Position numbers and translations under genes: made by a program
Notes under the pieces: generated by a model
Told to the model about the DNA's origin: nothing
The model's database searches: none
The model's input: the letters and a program-made list of their open reading frames with translations, nothing else
Shown here: piece after piece, positions 1 to 7,181 of the stretch
How the letters are laid out: each line of letters begins with the position of its first letter
Position numbering within the stretch: the stretch's first letter is position 1
Origin: Actinomycetales bacterium
Lineage (GTDB): Bacteria > Actinomycetota > Actinomycetes > Actinomycetales > Cellulomonadaceae
Length of the DNA: 7,843 bases
Direction of reading: 5' to 3'
NCBI GenBank assembly: GCA_015655615.1
Contig: JAATES010000029.1
Span: 1 to 7,843 of the forward strand

Positions 1-15
1 CACGAGTACGCACAT
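1..15 (-). CDS. tsaD: Possible start of tsaD (first five codons only)
   Basis: An ATG at 15-13 opens a frame reading M-C-V-L-V that runs off the left edge of the window. It lies 14 nt beyond the rimI stop codon on the same strand. TsaD proteins usually begin with a short hydrophobic strand of this kind leading into a GIE[TS]SCDET motif, and tsaD follows rimI in many actinobacteria, so tsaD is the natural expectation. No clear Shine-Dalgarno sequence is visible in the 14-nt gap. The identity rests on position and five residues, so it is only an inference. Confidence 0.35.
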
Positions 16-29
16 CGAGTCAGGATGCT

Positions 30-497
30 TCACTGCAGCGGCAGCCGCATCGTGTAGGCGTCCACGTCTTCCGGCTGGTAGTAGCGGCGCCGAATCCCCA
101 GCCGTTCGAAGCCGAACTTCTCATACATGGCCAGTGCGGGCTCGTTGGTGACCGCGACCTCCAGGAGGACGCATTCGGCCTGCAGGGCGCGGGCATGCCC
201 GATCAGCGCGTCGAGCAAGCTGGCCCCCACGCCGGTCTTCTGATGCGCGGCCGTGACCCCGATGGTCATGATCTGCGCGGCCTCGCCGTCGAACCAGAGT
301 CCGGCATAGCCGATCACCGGTGCAGGCCCGATCGACCCGGCGGACCGGAGTGTCGCGACGATGTACCACCGTCCGGGTCCCCCCAGCTCCTCGGCGAGCA
401 TGCCGTAGGACCAGGCACCCGCGCCGAAGAGCTCGCCCTCCAACTGCAGCACGCTATCCAGGTCTCCTGCCCGCATCGGCCGTACGTCCACCGTCAC
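30..497 (-). CDS. rimI: GNAT-family ribosomal-protein-S18-alanine N-acetyltransferase (RimI)
   Basis: RimI transfers acetyl from acetyl-CoA to the N-terminal alanine of ribosomal protein S18 and acts in the cytoplasm. The 155-residue product has the usual length and is a single GNAT domain. The acetyl-CoA pyrophosphate loop is at residues 85-91 (HQKTGVG, fitting Q/RxxGxG). The family's C-terminal signature follows: LLEVAVTNEPA at 111-121, MYEKFGF at 124-130, RRRYY at 136-140 and the ED-x-DAYTM end at 143-150. The start is a GTG at 497-495 whose last bases overlap the tsaB stop codon (GTGA), which implies translational coupling. Only a weak purine-rich site (AGGCGGG) lies upstream. RimI is very often encoded between tsaB and tsaD, which supports the name over a generic acetyltransferase. 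In actinobacteria its true protein target may be broader than S18. Confidence 0.92.
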   Translation of the reverse strand: MTVDVRPMRAGDLDSVLQLEGELFGAGAWSYGMLAEELGGPGRWYIVATLRSAGSIGPAPVIGYAGLWFDGEAAQIMTIGVTAAHQKTGVGASLLDALIGHARALQAECVLLEVAVTNEPALAMYEKFGFERLGIRRRYYQPEDVDAYTMRLPLQ

Positions 498-1234
498 AAC
501 GCCCGCCTGGCTGGCGACGGCACCTGGGCATCCGGTCTGCGCAGATAGAGCGGCTCGGTCGGCAGCGGCACTTCCTTCGTGTGCCGCTCCTGAGCGATCT
601 CGGCCAGCACTGCCGGATCGACCCAGAGGTCCTCGCTGGCCAGGCTGATCCCCGCGACCTCCACGGCGGCGATCCGTCCTGCAGCGACCACCACGGCGTC
701 GCTGAGAACCCCGGTCTCGATGAGGGACTGCGGACGCGCCACCTCCGGGCCCGAGAGCAACCTCGCGACGCCCGACGGAGCCGAGCGTCCGGGCAGGGTG
801 CCTGCACCCGAGACCTGGTCCGACTCCCCTGGCGCCATCGCGTCGTAACGCGCCCAGTACACCTCCCGTCTGCGAGCGTCGGTCAGCACAACGAGAGTGC
901 GGTGGTCCGAGGCGAAACCCCGCAGGACAGCCTGCTGTGCCAGCGCATCGAGCGAAGGTACCCCCCAGATGGGGATGCGTCGAGCGAAGGCGAATGTCCG
1001 CGCGGCGACGATCCCGGCACGCAAGCCCGTGAAAGGAGCTGGGCCTGTGCCCACCACCACCGTCGACACGTCGTCGGCCACGGCTTCCTGAGCGGACAGT
1101 GCCTCGGCGATCAGCGGAGCCAGTAATTCCGCATGCTGACGGTCCTGGGCGACCCGCACCGTATGGGCGGCACGACCGGGAACGAGCACGGACACGGCGA
1201 TGCCACCCGAGGTGTCCAGGGCAAGAACAGTCAC
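494..1234 (-). CDS. tsaB: tRNA t6A biosynthesis protein TsaB
   Basis: TsaB is the ASKHA-fold, non-catalytic partner of TsaD. With TsaD and TsaE it transfers the threonylcarbamoyl group to A37 of ANN-decoding tRNAs. The 246-residue protein shows the family marks in order: ALDTS at 5-9, RQHAELL at 32-38, GTGPAPFTGLRAG at 62-74 (usual form GxGPGSFTGLRxG), the DARRREVYW segment at 119-127 and a C-terminal PLYLRRPDA. It is somewhat longer than E. coli TsaB (about 230 residues). The start is a GTG overlapping the tsaE stop codon by 4 nt (GTGA at 1234-1231). It puts the first strand (TVLALDTS) exactly where the family begins. The ribosome-binding site is weak, so coupling to tsaE is likely. A full TsaD is unlikely, because TsaD is longer and carries paired metal-binding histidines that are absent here. 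Confidence 0.96.
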   Translation of the reverse strand: MTVLALDTSGGIAVSVLVPGRAAHTVRVAQDRQHAELLAPLIAEALSAQEAVADDVSTVVVGTGPAPFTGLRAGIVAARTFAFARRIPIWGVPSLDALAQQAVLRGFASDHRTLVVLTDARRREVYWARYDAMAPGESDQVSGAGTLPGRSAPSGVARLLSGPEVARPQSLIETGVLSDAVVVAAGRIAAVEVAGISLASEDLWVDPAVLAEIAQERHTKEVPLPTEPLYLRRPDAQVPSPARRAL

Positions 1235-1785
1235 CCTGTCACACTATCCGCAGCAGGAGCCCACGCGAGGAGCGCGCCCGACCATCGTCTGCCCACCGGG
1301 CGCAGTGTCACCGTCCGAGGAACCTCCTGATCCTCCTGCTCCGGCACCCCTTCACTCCCCGCCACACCTGGCGTTTCCCCTCGAGGGCGTTCGATCCTCA
1401 CCTCGAGACGGTTTTCGCTGAGCACCTCGGCCAGGCCCTCGCCCCATTCGATGACGGTGACAGCCGACTCCAAGGACGAGTCCAGGTCGAGCGCGTCGAG
1501 GTCGTCGAGCGAACCCAGGCGGTAGGCGTCCACATGGACCAGGGCTGGACCGTGTGCCAAGGAGGGGTACTCCCGGGCGATCGTGAACGTGGGGGACACG
1601 ACCGGGCCGCGCACCTGCAGCCCTGCCGCGATTCCCTGGGTCAACGTCGTCTTCCCCGCCCCCAGCGGCCCGGTGAGCACCACCAGGTCGCCGGGCCGGA
1701 GCAGCGCGGCCAGCCGGATTCCGACATCACGCATATCCGCCGCCGAGGGTACCGTCTGCTCCGCCGTCACGGCCCCGTCCGTCAT
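1231..1785 (-). CDS. tsaE: tRNA t6A biosynthesis ATPase TsaE
   Basis: TsaE is the P-loop ATPase that resets the TsaBD complex during t6A synthesis. The 184-residue product has a Walker A motif, GPLGAGKTT, at 39-47, SPTFT at 64-68, HVDAYRL at 84-90 and the conserved VIEWGE at 111-116, all in the family order. It is longer than the usual 150 or so residues. The extra length includes an acidic, Gly/Pro-containing stretch at about 133-157 that sits between the strand LEVRIE (127-132) and the strand TVTLRPV (158-164), plus a short Ala-rich tail. The ATG at 1785-1783 overlaps the alr stop codon (ATGA), with GGGAG about 6 nt upstream. The stop codon overlaps the tsaB start. This P-loop family is small and distinctive, so other assignments are unlikely. 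Confidence 0.96.
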   Translation of the reverse strand: MTDGAVTAEQTVPSAADMRDVGIRLAALLRPGDLVVLTGPLGAGKTTLTQGIAAGLQVRGPVVSPTFTIAREYPSLAHGPALVHVDAYRLGSLDDLDALDLDSSLESAVTVIEWGEGLAEVLSENRLEVRIERPRGETPGVAGSEGVPEQEDQEVPRTVTLRPVGRRWSGALLAWAPAADSVTG

Positions 1786-3059
1786 CGAAGACTCCCGACA
1801 TACTCGCGCGGCACCCGCACACCCAGGCGCGTGGTGATCTCATAATTGATGGTGCCCGCCGCGTCGGCCCACTCCTGAGCCGACGGCTCACCTCGCGCGG
1901 GGTCGCCGAAGAGCACCACGGTGTCTCCGGACTTCTCCGATGCCTGGGGACCGAGGTCCACCACGAACTGATCCATGCACACCCGTCCGGCGATGGCCGA
2001 GCGACGAGCGCGCGGTCCGCCGATCAGCACCGGCGCACCCAGGGTCGTGCCCTCGCCCGTGCGCTGACCGGAGGCGTGCCGCGGGATCCCATCGGCGTAG
2101 CCCACGGGAACCACTCCGAGCACGCTGTCCTGCCCGACCACATAGTGGTGACCGTAGGACACTCCCTGCCCGGCCTGCACGGGTTTGACCGTCACGAAGT
2201 CGGCCTCCAGCGCCATCACCGGACGGAGACCCCACTGCTCTGCAGAGGCAACCCGTGGTGCCGGCGTCAACCCGTAGAGCGCCACCCCCGGTCGAACCAG
2301 GTCGTAATGGGTACGCGGATCGGTCAGCGTCGCTGAGGAGGCTGCAATGTGCCGGAGCTGCGGCTCGGCGCCCACCGCCTCGAGTGCCCGCACTGCGTCG
2401 TCCAAGGCGTCGCACTGCCGATGGATGGTCGGGTGCCCGGGCTCGTCGGCAAAGGCCAGATGGGACCAGACGCCGATCACCTCGACCGCGCCCTCGCTCA
2501 CGGCCCGGCCCACCCGATTCACGAAGTCCCCCAGTTGCAGGGGGCTCACACCATTGCGACCGAGCCCGGTGTCGACCTTGACGTGGATCCTTGCGGCCCG
2601 GCCACGGCGGCGCGCCGCGGCGACCACATGGCCAAGCGCGTCGGGCGATGCGACCGAGAGATCGATGTCGGCCGCGAGCAGAGAGTCGAACGGCGCGTGC
2701 GGCCCATAGAGCCAGCTGAGCAAGGGGGCCGACACTCCCGCGGCCCGCAGTGCGAGCGCCTCGCTGACCTGGGCCACGCCCAGCCAGCTGGCCCCGCCCG
2801 CCACCGCTGCGTGAGCGCAGGGCACCAGGCCGTGCCCGTAGGCATCCGCCTTCACGATCGCCATCAGCTCGGAACGGGGCGCGAAGGACTGCACCGTCGC
2901 GATGTTCGCGCGCAGCGCCCCCAGATCCACCCGGGCACGCGCCGGGTAGTACTCCGCCTGCGCACCCGCAGTGGTCAGCACGGCAGAGTTCCCGATGGCG
3001 GGCCTGTCCACGTCAGGATCGGGGACCGCAGCGGCAAGAGAGTGGACATCGTCGCTCAT
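1782..3059 (-). CDS. alr: Alanine racemase (PLP-dependent)
   Basis: Alr interconverts L- and D-alanine with pyridoxal phosphate and supplies D-alanine for peptidoglycan. The 425-residue protein has the N-terminal TIM-barrel motif MAIVKADAYGHG at 66-77, where Lys70 should form the Schiff base. It also has KVDTGLGRNG at 161-170, HIAASSAT at 237-244, RPGVALYG at 256-263 and the C-terminal-domain motif GVSYGHHY at 299-306, with Tyr302 the second catalytic base. GYADGIPR (320-327), GRVCMDQFVVDLG (358-370) and NYEITTRLGVRVPREYVG (405-422) complete the family pattern. I chose the ATG at 3059-3057 because GGAGGA lies a few nt upstream. GTG and ATG codons at 3128 and 3095 in the same frame would add an arginine- and tryptophan-containing leader with no family match. 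The roughly 38 residues before YYPARARVDL are longer than typical and probably disordered. The stop overlaps the tsaE start. Confidence 0.97.
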   Translation of the reverse strand: MSDDVHSLAAAVPDPDVDRPAIGNSAVLTTAGAQAEYYPARARVDLGALRANIATVQSFAPRSELMAIVKADAYGHGLVPCAHAAVAGGASWLGVAQVSEALALRAAGVSAPLLSWLYGPHAPFDSLLAADIDLSVASPDALGHVVAAARRRGRAARIHVKVDTGLGRNGVSPLQLGDFVNRVGRAVSEGAVEVIGVWSHLAFADEPGHPTIHRQCDALDDAVRALEAVGAEPQLRHIAASSATLTDPRTHYDLVRPGVALYGLTPAPRVASAEQWGLRPVMALEADFVTVKPVQAGQGVSYGHHYVVGQDSVLGVVPVGYADGIPRHASGQRTGEGTTLGAPVLIGGPRARRSAIAGRVCMDQFVVDLGPQASEKSGDTVVLFGDPARGEPSAQEWADAAGTINYEITTRLGVRVPREYVGSLR

Positions 3060-3172
3060 AGTTCCTCCATCATCCCACCGTGTCTGCACTTCCATGGCTC
3101 TGTTCCATGCCCCCCGATCCAGGACCACCGGTCAACGCGAGACCTGGACAGGAAGGTCGTCTGGCACTGAGG
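3060..3172 (-). promoter_or_regulatory. nnr-alr intergenic region with the alr ribosome-binding site and a weak promoter candidate
   Basis: This 113-bp gap is one of only two sizeable spacers in the window, so a promoter for the alr-tsaE-tsaB-rimI unit may lie here. On the minus strand TTGACC (3135-3130) matches a -35 box well. No convincing TANNNT follows at 16-19 nt, so the promoter call is weak. A clear Shine-Dalgarno GGAGGA precedes the alr ATG by a few nt (about 3063-3068). The heptamer CATGGAA occurs twice, 13 bp apart (3109-3103 and 3096-3090). No riboswitch fold or RNA gene is recognisable. Confidence 0.35.
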
Positions 3173-3179
3173 TCAGTGC
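3164..3179 (-). terminator. Perfect palindrome over the nnr stop codon, possible terminator
   Basis: The plus strand reads GCACTGA-GG-TCAGTGC, a perfect 7-bp inverted repeat with a 2-nt centre. In RNA this would be a 6-bp stem with a 4-nt loop. The nnr TGA (3175-3173) lies inside it. No U tract follows, but many actinobacterial hairpin terminators lack one. It could equally be a protein-binding site or a structure that slows ribosomes at the stop codon. A weaker inverted repeat, GACCT/AGGTC with an 8-nt loop, lies just downstream at 3158-3141. Confidence 0.35.
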
Positions 3180-4858
3180 GACCGCAACAGATCGGCGACC
3201 GTCGGAGCAACGGCATGGGCCACCGCCAGAGCCGGCAAGGGGCCACCCTGACTGGCCCGGCGTCCCGCCCGGCCGTGGATCAGCGCGGCAGCGGCGGCCA
3301 CTGAGGCCGTCCGAGCCGGATCGGCCAGCACCTCCTCGGCATGCTGCGCGAGCAACGAGCCCAGGATGCCCGCCAGGACGTCACCCGATCCCGCACTCGC
3401 CAGCCAGGCCGTCCCGTCCTGCTGCGACCAGCACCCGTCTGGCCCCACCACGACTGTTATCGCTCCCTTGAGCAGCACAGTGGCTCCGGTGAGCTCGTGG
3501 GCCTCCCGGGCCCATCGCCACGGCTCAGCCTCCACCGCGTCGCGCGTCACGTCCAGACCGTGGGTGGTGAGCAACCGTGCCAGCTCGCCGGCGTGGGGTG
3601 TCAGCACCACCGTGGCGGGTACCCGCCGGGGCAGCAACGCCAAGGCCCCGGCATCGACGACCGTCGGCACCGGGGTGGCGGCCTCCGCAAGACCCGTGCC
3701 GGGACTGCCCACTGCCTGTGCGATGGCGTGCAGGGCATGGGCCAACTGCTCGTCGACCGGATGCGAGGCGGCGGGAAGAGCTCCCATGCCCGACAACTGA
3801 GCTGCCTGCGCCCGGGTGATCGCGGCCTCGTCCCACGGGCCGCAGCCGGAGCCGATCGCCCAGGCCTGCACCTGTCCCCCCACCGCCACCACCTCCGGTC
3901 GCTGTGCGAGGACCGCCCGCGCCACGCGCCACGGGCCCAGGTAACGCACCATGCCGGCCCCCATGCCGGCGGCACCCGAGGCGGCCAGCACTGCCGCCCC
4001 CGGAAAGGCGTTGGTACCGGCGACCAATCCGAGCACGCCACGACGGTATTTCTGGCTGTCGCGCGCAGGTTCCGCCAGCAGACCGAGGCGCCTCAGATCG
4101 CCGGCGCCGAGACGTCGCACCCGAGGCTCACGGCTTGCCAGCGGTCCGGAGATGCCGATATCGGCCACCTCCACCGTCCCGGCGAAGGCTGCCGCGGGGT
4201 CGAGCAGCAGGCCGGCCTTCATGGCCCCGAGAGTCACTGTCGCGTCGGCCCGGACCGTGGCCTCGGGATCGGGGACCGTTCCGTCGTCGACCTGCACTCC
4301 CGACGGCAGGTCCACAGCCAGCATGCGCGGCCTGCGCACGCCCCCCGCTGCCCGCCGGCCCAAGGCGAGGACCACCTGCCGAACAGGGCCGCGCAGCCCG
4401 GGCGACGCCACCGCGCCCGTACCGAGCACCCCGTCGATGATCAAGTCGACTGCGGCCGCCCGGCTCGCCCAGGACTCGGCATTGTCCGAGGTCAGCCGCT
4501 CGATTCGGCCACCGGCGTGCGACAACGCCGAGGCCGCCGTCACATGGTGGCGTTCGGCCGTCAGCAATGCGACGACTCGTACTCCGCGCCGTGCGAGCGA
4601 CGCTCCCGCCCACAGCGCGTCACCGCCGTTGTTCCCGGCACCCGCCAGCACGAGCACGGTGCTACCCGCCACCGTCGAACGCCGCTGCGCCACGACCACG
4701 TGCCGCCGCTCGAGCGGATGCCCGCTACCCGGGCCGCGCAGCAGTCGAACCGCAGCCAGCGTGATGGCCATCGCCGCGCGCTCCATCAGCGGTTCGCCGG
4801 ACGCCAGAAACGGAGCCTCCGCCGCCCGGACCTCCTCGGCCACATACCCGGAAATCAT
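3173..4858 (-). CDS. nnr: Bifunctional NAD(P)H-hydrate epimerase / ADP-dependent NAD(P)H-hydrate dehydratase
   Basis: This enzyme repairs hydrated NADH and NADPH. The N-terminal domain epimerises R-hydrates to S-hydrates, and the C-terminal domain dehydrates the S form using ADP. The 561 residues cover a YjeF_N-type epimerase (about 1-240) and a ribokinase-like dehydratase (about 250-561). Epimerase marks are GAGNNGGD at 73-80, [11 protein letters not shown] at 138-148 and AVDLPSGV at 181-188. Dehydratase marks are [12 protein letters not shown] at 270-281, [13 protein letters not shown] at 296-308, [11 protein letters not shown] at 400-410, [11 protein letters not shown] at 419-429, [14 protein letters not shown] at 462-475 and AGSGDVLAG at 489-497, with Asp493 the likely catalytic residue. 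The residue after SGV is Gln189, where many homologues have Asp. The ATG at 4858-4856 overlaps the acpS stop codon (ATGA), with AAGGGG about 7 nt upstream. The longer in-frame GTG/ATG extension lies inside acpS and has no family match. Confidence 0.96.
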   Translation of the reverse strand: MISGYVAEEVRAAEAPFLASGEPLMERAAMAITLAAVRLLRGPGSGHPLERRHVVVAQRRSTVAGSTVLVLAGAGNNGGDALWAGASLARRGVRVVALLTAERHHVTAASALSHAGGRIERLTSDNAESWASRAAAVDLIIDGVLGTGAVASPGLRGPVRQVVLALGRRAAGGVRRPRMLAVDLPSGVQVDDGTVPDPEATVRADATVTLGAMKAGLLLDPAAAFAGTVEVADIGISGPLASREPRVRRLGAGDLRRLGLLAEPARDSQKYRRGVLGLVAGTNAFPGAAVLAASGAAGMGAGMVRYLGPWRVARAVLAQRPEVVAVGGQVQAWAIGSGCGPWDEAAITRAQAAQLSGMGALPAASHPVDEQLAHALHAIAQAVGSPGTGLAEAATPVPTVVDAGALALLPRRVPATVVLTPHAGELARLLTTHGLDVTRDAVEAEPWRWAREAHELTGATVLLKGAITVVVGPDGCWSQQDGTAWLASAGSGDVLAGILGSLLAQHAEEVLADPARTASVAAAAALIHGRAGRRASQGGPLPALAVAHAVAPTVADLLRSH

Positions 4859-5214
4859 GCGACCACCCCTTCGGCCACGACGAACGCCATGGCCACCCCG
4901 CCGTCGTGCGACAGGCTCAGATGCCACCGCGCGACCCCCAGGGCGGCGGCACGGGCGGCCACCGTGCCCGAGGTCTCCAAGGTCGCCGCACGCCCCGACG
5001 TGCGGTGGATGGTCACGTCGTGCCAGCGCAGGTCGCCCGGAGCGCCGAGCGCCTTGGCCACCGCCTCCTTGGCCGCGAACCTCGCCGCCAGGGACTGCAT
5101 CGGCAGGTCTCTCTCGTCCGGGGTGAACAGCTTGGCCCGCAGGCTCACCGCACGCTCCAGGGCGCGCGCGAACCGCTCGACGTCCACCACGTCGACTCCG
5201 ACCCCGATGATCAC
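4855..5214 (-). CDS. acpS: Holo-[acyl-carrier-protein] synthase (AcpS)
   Basis: AcpS transfers 4'-phosphopantetheine from coenzyme A to a serine of acyl carrier protein, switching on fatty-acid synthesis. The product has 119 residues, a normal to slightly short length. It begins with [14 protein letters not shown], whose Asp8 should bind magnesium. [13 protein letters not shown] follows at 45-57, with Glu50 the second metal ligand, and WHLSLSHD at 97-104 precedes the last strand. The linker between FTPDER (30-35) and [10 protein letters not shown] (41-50) is a few residues shorter than in Streptomyces-like homologues. The start is the GTG at 5214-5212, preceded by a purine-rich GGGGGAAG 4 nt upstream. 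The frame continues upstream into glmS, but those residues have no family match. The gene begins 25 nt after glmS and its stop overlaps the nnr start, so glmS, acpS and nnr may be cotranscribed. Confidence 0.96.
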   Translation of the reverse strand: MIIGVGVDVVDVERFARALERAVSLRAKLFTPDERDLPMQSLAARFAAKEAVAKALGAPGDLRWHDVTIHRTSGRAATLETSGTVAARAAALGVARWHLSLSHDGGVAMAFVVAEGVVA

Positions 5215-5239
5215 GTGACTTCCCCCGTCCTGCAGGCCG

Positions 5240-7114
5240 TCACTCCACCGTGACGGACTTCGCGAGGTTGCGGGGCTGATCGACATCCAGTCCGCGAGCG
5301 CTCGCAAGCTCGCACGCGAAGATCTGCAAGGGGACCACGGTGACCAAGGGCGCGAGCAGGGTGGGCGTCTGAGGCACCCAGAAGACCTCGTCCGCATAGG
5401 GCAGCACGTCCTCGTCGCCTTCCTCGGCGATGACGAGCGTCCGGGCCCCCCGCGCCCGGATCTCCTGGATGTTGGAGATCACCTTCGAATGCAACGAGTC
5501 CCGGCTCCGCGGCGACGGCACGATGACGAACACCGGCAGCCCGGGCTCCACCAGGGCGATCGGGCCGTGTTTGATCTCCCCGGCAGCAAAGCCCTCGGCG
5601 TGGATGTACGCGAGCTCCTTGAGCTTGAGCGCGCCCTCCATCGCCACCGGGAAGCCGACATGGCGACCCAGGAACAGGACCGATCGCGAGTCCATCCACC
5701 GCGCGATCACCCGGACCCGCTCACCGTTGTCGATCACCCGCTGGATCTTCGCGGGCATCGCCTTGAGCTCGGTGAGCACCTCGGCGATCTCGTCGGGGAA
5801 CTTGGTGCCGCGGACCTGGGCCAGGTAGAGACCCAGCAGGTAGGTGGCGGTGATCTGCGCCAGGAAGGCCTTGGTCGACGCCACGGCGATCTCCGGGCCC
5901 GCATGCGTGTACAGGACCGCGTCGGATTCGCGCGGGATGGTCGAACCGTGGGTGTTGACGATGGACAGCACCCGGGCGCCCTGCTCCCGGGCGTGGCGGA
6001 CGGCCATCAGCGTGTCCATGGTCTCGCCCGACTGCGTGATCGCGACCACCAGCGTCTTCTCACTGAGCACCGGGTCGCGGTATCGGAACTCGTGGGCGAG
6101 CTCGACCTCGACCGGAATCCGGCACCAGTGCTCGATCGCGTACTTCGCGACGTGCCCGGCATAGGCTGCCGTACCGCACGCGATGACCACGATCTTGTCG
6201 ACAGCGCGCAACACCGACTCGTCGATGCGCAGCTCATCCAGCGTGAGCCGGCCCGCCGCATCGGTGCGGCCCAGCAGGGTCTCCGCCACGGCCTGCGGCT
6301 GATCGTGGATCTCCTTGTCCATGAACGTGCGGAAGCCGCCCTTCTCCGCGGCACTGGCATCCCAGTCGACGGTGAACGTCGTCGGCGTGACGATGCGGCC
6401 CTCGAAGTCGGTCACGACGACCTCGTCGGCCGTGATGGTCACGACCTGGTCCTGCCCCAGCTCCAGCGCCACGCGGGTCTCCGAGACGAACGCCGCCACG
6501 TCGGAGCCCAGGAAGTTCTCCCCCTGCCCCAGGCCGACCACCAGGGGGGAGTCATGGCGTGCCCCGACCACCGTGCCCGGCAGGTCGGAGTGCACAGCCA
6601 GCAGGGTGAAGGTGCCCTCGAGCAGTTGAGCCGTGGCCCGCATCGCTGCCGCGAGATCGCCCGAGCTGCGATATTCGCGTGCCAGCAGGTGGGCTGCCAC
6701 CTCGGTGTCGGTCTGGGACAGGAATCGCACGCCCTCCGCGATGAACTCGTCGCGCAGCGCGGCGAAGTTCTCGATGATCCCGTTGTGGATCACGGCCAGC
6801 TTGCCGTCGTCGGCCAGGTGCGGGTGCGCATTGGCGTCCGTGGGCCCACCGTGCGTCGCCCATCGCGTATGGCCGATGGCGGCTGTGGCGACGGGGACCG
6901 GCTCAGCGGCCAGCAGCTCGACGAGGTTGGAGAGCTTGCCGGCCTTCTTGCGGGAGGACACCTGAGAGGCCCCCGGAGCAACCACGGCCACACCCGCTGA
7001 GTCGTAGCCTCGGTACTCCAGCCGGCGAAGACCTTCGAGCACCACCGACAATGGCCTCTCACTGACGTCCGAGATGGAACCGGCCGGACCTGCATAGCCC
7101 ACAATTCCGCACAT
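5240..7114 (-). CDS. glmS: Glutamine-fructose-6-phosphate aminotransferase (isomerizing)
   Basis: GlmS converts fructose-6-phosphate and glutamine to glucosamine-6-phosphate, the first step towards UDP-GlcNAc for peptidoglycan. The 624-residue protein is full length. The N-terminal Ntn-hydrolase glutaminase domain starts MCGIVGY, with Cys2 the nucleophile after removal of Met. It also carries GHTRWATHG at 81-89, HNGIIENF at 110-117 and TDTE at 135-138. KEIHDQP at 267-273 leads into two SIS sugar-isomerase domains. These carry CGTA at 313-316, QSGET at 361-365, STKAF at 413-417, [13 protein letters not shown] at 497-509, GEIKHGP at 512-518 and the invariant C-terminal [13 protein letters not shown] at 612-624. 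The ATG at 7114-7112 is fixed by the need for Cys at position 2. No glmS ribozyme can fit in the 66-nt upstream spacer, which is expected outside Firmicutes. GlmM is not in the window. Confidence 0.98.
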   Translation of the reverse strand: MCGIVGYAGPAGSISDVSERPLSVVLEGLRRLEYRGYDSAGVAVVAPGASQVSSRKKAGKLSNLVELLAAEPVPVATAAIGHTRWATHGGPTDANAHPHLADDGKLAVIHNGIIENFAALRDEFIAEGVRFLSQTDTEVAAHLLAREYRSSGDLAAAMRATAQLLEGTFTLLAVHSDLPGTVVGARHDSPLVVGLGQGENFLGSDVAAFVSETRVALELGQDQVVTITADEVVVTDFEGRIVTPTTFTVDWDASAAEKGGFRTFMDKEIHDQPQAVAETLLGRTDAAGRLTLDELRIDESVLRAVDKIVVIACGTAAYAGHVAKYAIEHWCRIPVEVELAHEFRYRDPVLSEKTLVVAITQSGETMDTLMAVRHAREQGARVLSIVNTHGSTIPRESDAVLYTHAGPEIAVASTKAFLAQITATYLLGLYLAQVRGTKFPDEIAEVLTELKAMPAKIQRVIDNGERVRVIARWMDSRSVLFLGRHVGFPVAMEGALKLKELAYIHAEGFAAGEIKHGPIALVEPGLPVFVIVPSPRSRDSLHSKVISNIQEIRARGARTLVIAEEGDEDVLPYADEVFWVPQTPTLLAPLVTVVPLQIFACELASARGLDVDQPRNLAKSVTVE

Positions 7115-7135
7115 GCCCTAGACCTTACCAAGGTG
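7115..7135 (-). promoter_or_regulatory. glmS: Candidate extended -10 promoter and small hairpin just upstream of glmS
   Basis: On the minus strand TGGTAAGGT (7130-7122) fits an extended -10 element (TGnTANNNT). Its last T lies 7 nt before the glmS ATG, so transcription would start at or next to the start codon and give a leaderless mRNA. No good -35 box is visible 16-18 nt upstream. The same bases form a short inverted repeat, ACCTT-GGT-AAGGT (7134-7122). If transcription instead starts further upstream, AAGG 8 nt before the ATG could act as a Shine-Dalgarno sequence partly held in that hairpin. The two readings are mutually exclusive and neither is proven. Confidence 0.35.
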
Positions 7136-7143
7136 CCCTGATC

Positions 7144-7181
7144 GCGACGGTGCCGAGGCCCGGACCATGGGGCCTAGTCGC
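7144..7181 (-). terminator. Two-tier hairpin after the secreted-protein gene, possible terminator
   Basis: Directly at the TAG of the upstream gene, the minus strand contains an inner inverted repeat, GGCCC/GGGCC (7174-7170 and 7161-7157, 8-nt loop). It sits inside an outer repeat, GCGAC/GTCGC (7181-7177 and 7148-7144). The stems are GC-rich, and no U run follows. This fits a U-less actinobacterial terminator separating this gene from glmS, but such short stems are common by chance in high-GC DNA. Confidence 0.3.

Noticed and set aside
320..1126. 268-codon plus-strand frame opposite rimI and tsaB
   Set aside because: Arg-rich, low-complexity translation spanning two real genes on the other strand, with no domain visible.
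3060..3128. Upstream GTG/ATG starts that would lengthen Alr by up to 23 residues
   Set aside because: The added residues match nothing in the family, and the ATG at 3059 has the strong GGAGGA site.
4859..4927. Upstream start that would lengthen Nnr by 23 residues
   Set aside because: The extension is Arg/Gly-rich and lies wholly inside acpS in another frame. The ATG at 4858 has a good ribosome-binding site and the standard ATGA overlap.
3341..5218. Very long plus-strand open frame (625 codons) opposite nnr and acpS
   Set aside because: The translation is Arg/His/Pro/Gln-rich with no recognisable motif. It is the complement of two clear genes, and long antisense frames are usual in high-GC coding DNA.
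5489..7000. 503-codon plus-strand frame opposite glmS
   Set aside because: It mirrors glmS codon structure, has no family motif and no convincing ribosome-binding site. It is a shadow of glmS.
7115..7180. A glmS ribozyme or other riboswitch upstream of glmS
   Set aside because: The spacer is only 66 nt, too short for the ribozyme core, and that ribozyme is known mainly from Firmicutes.
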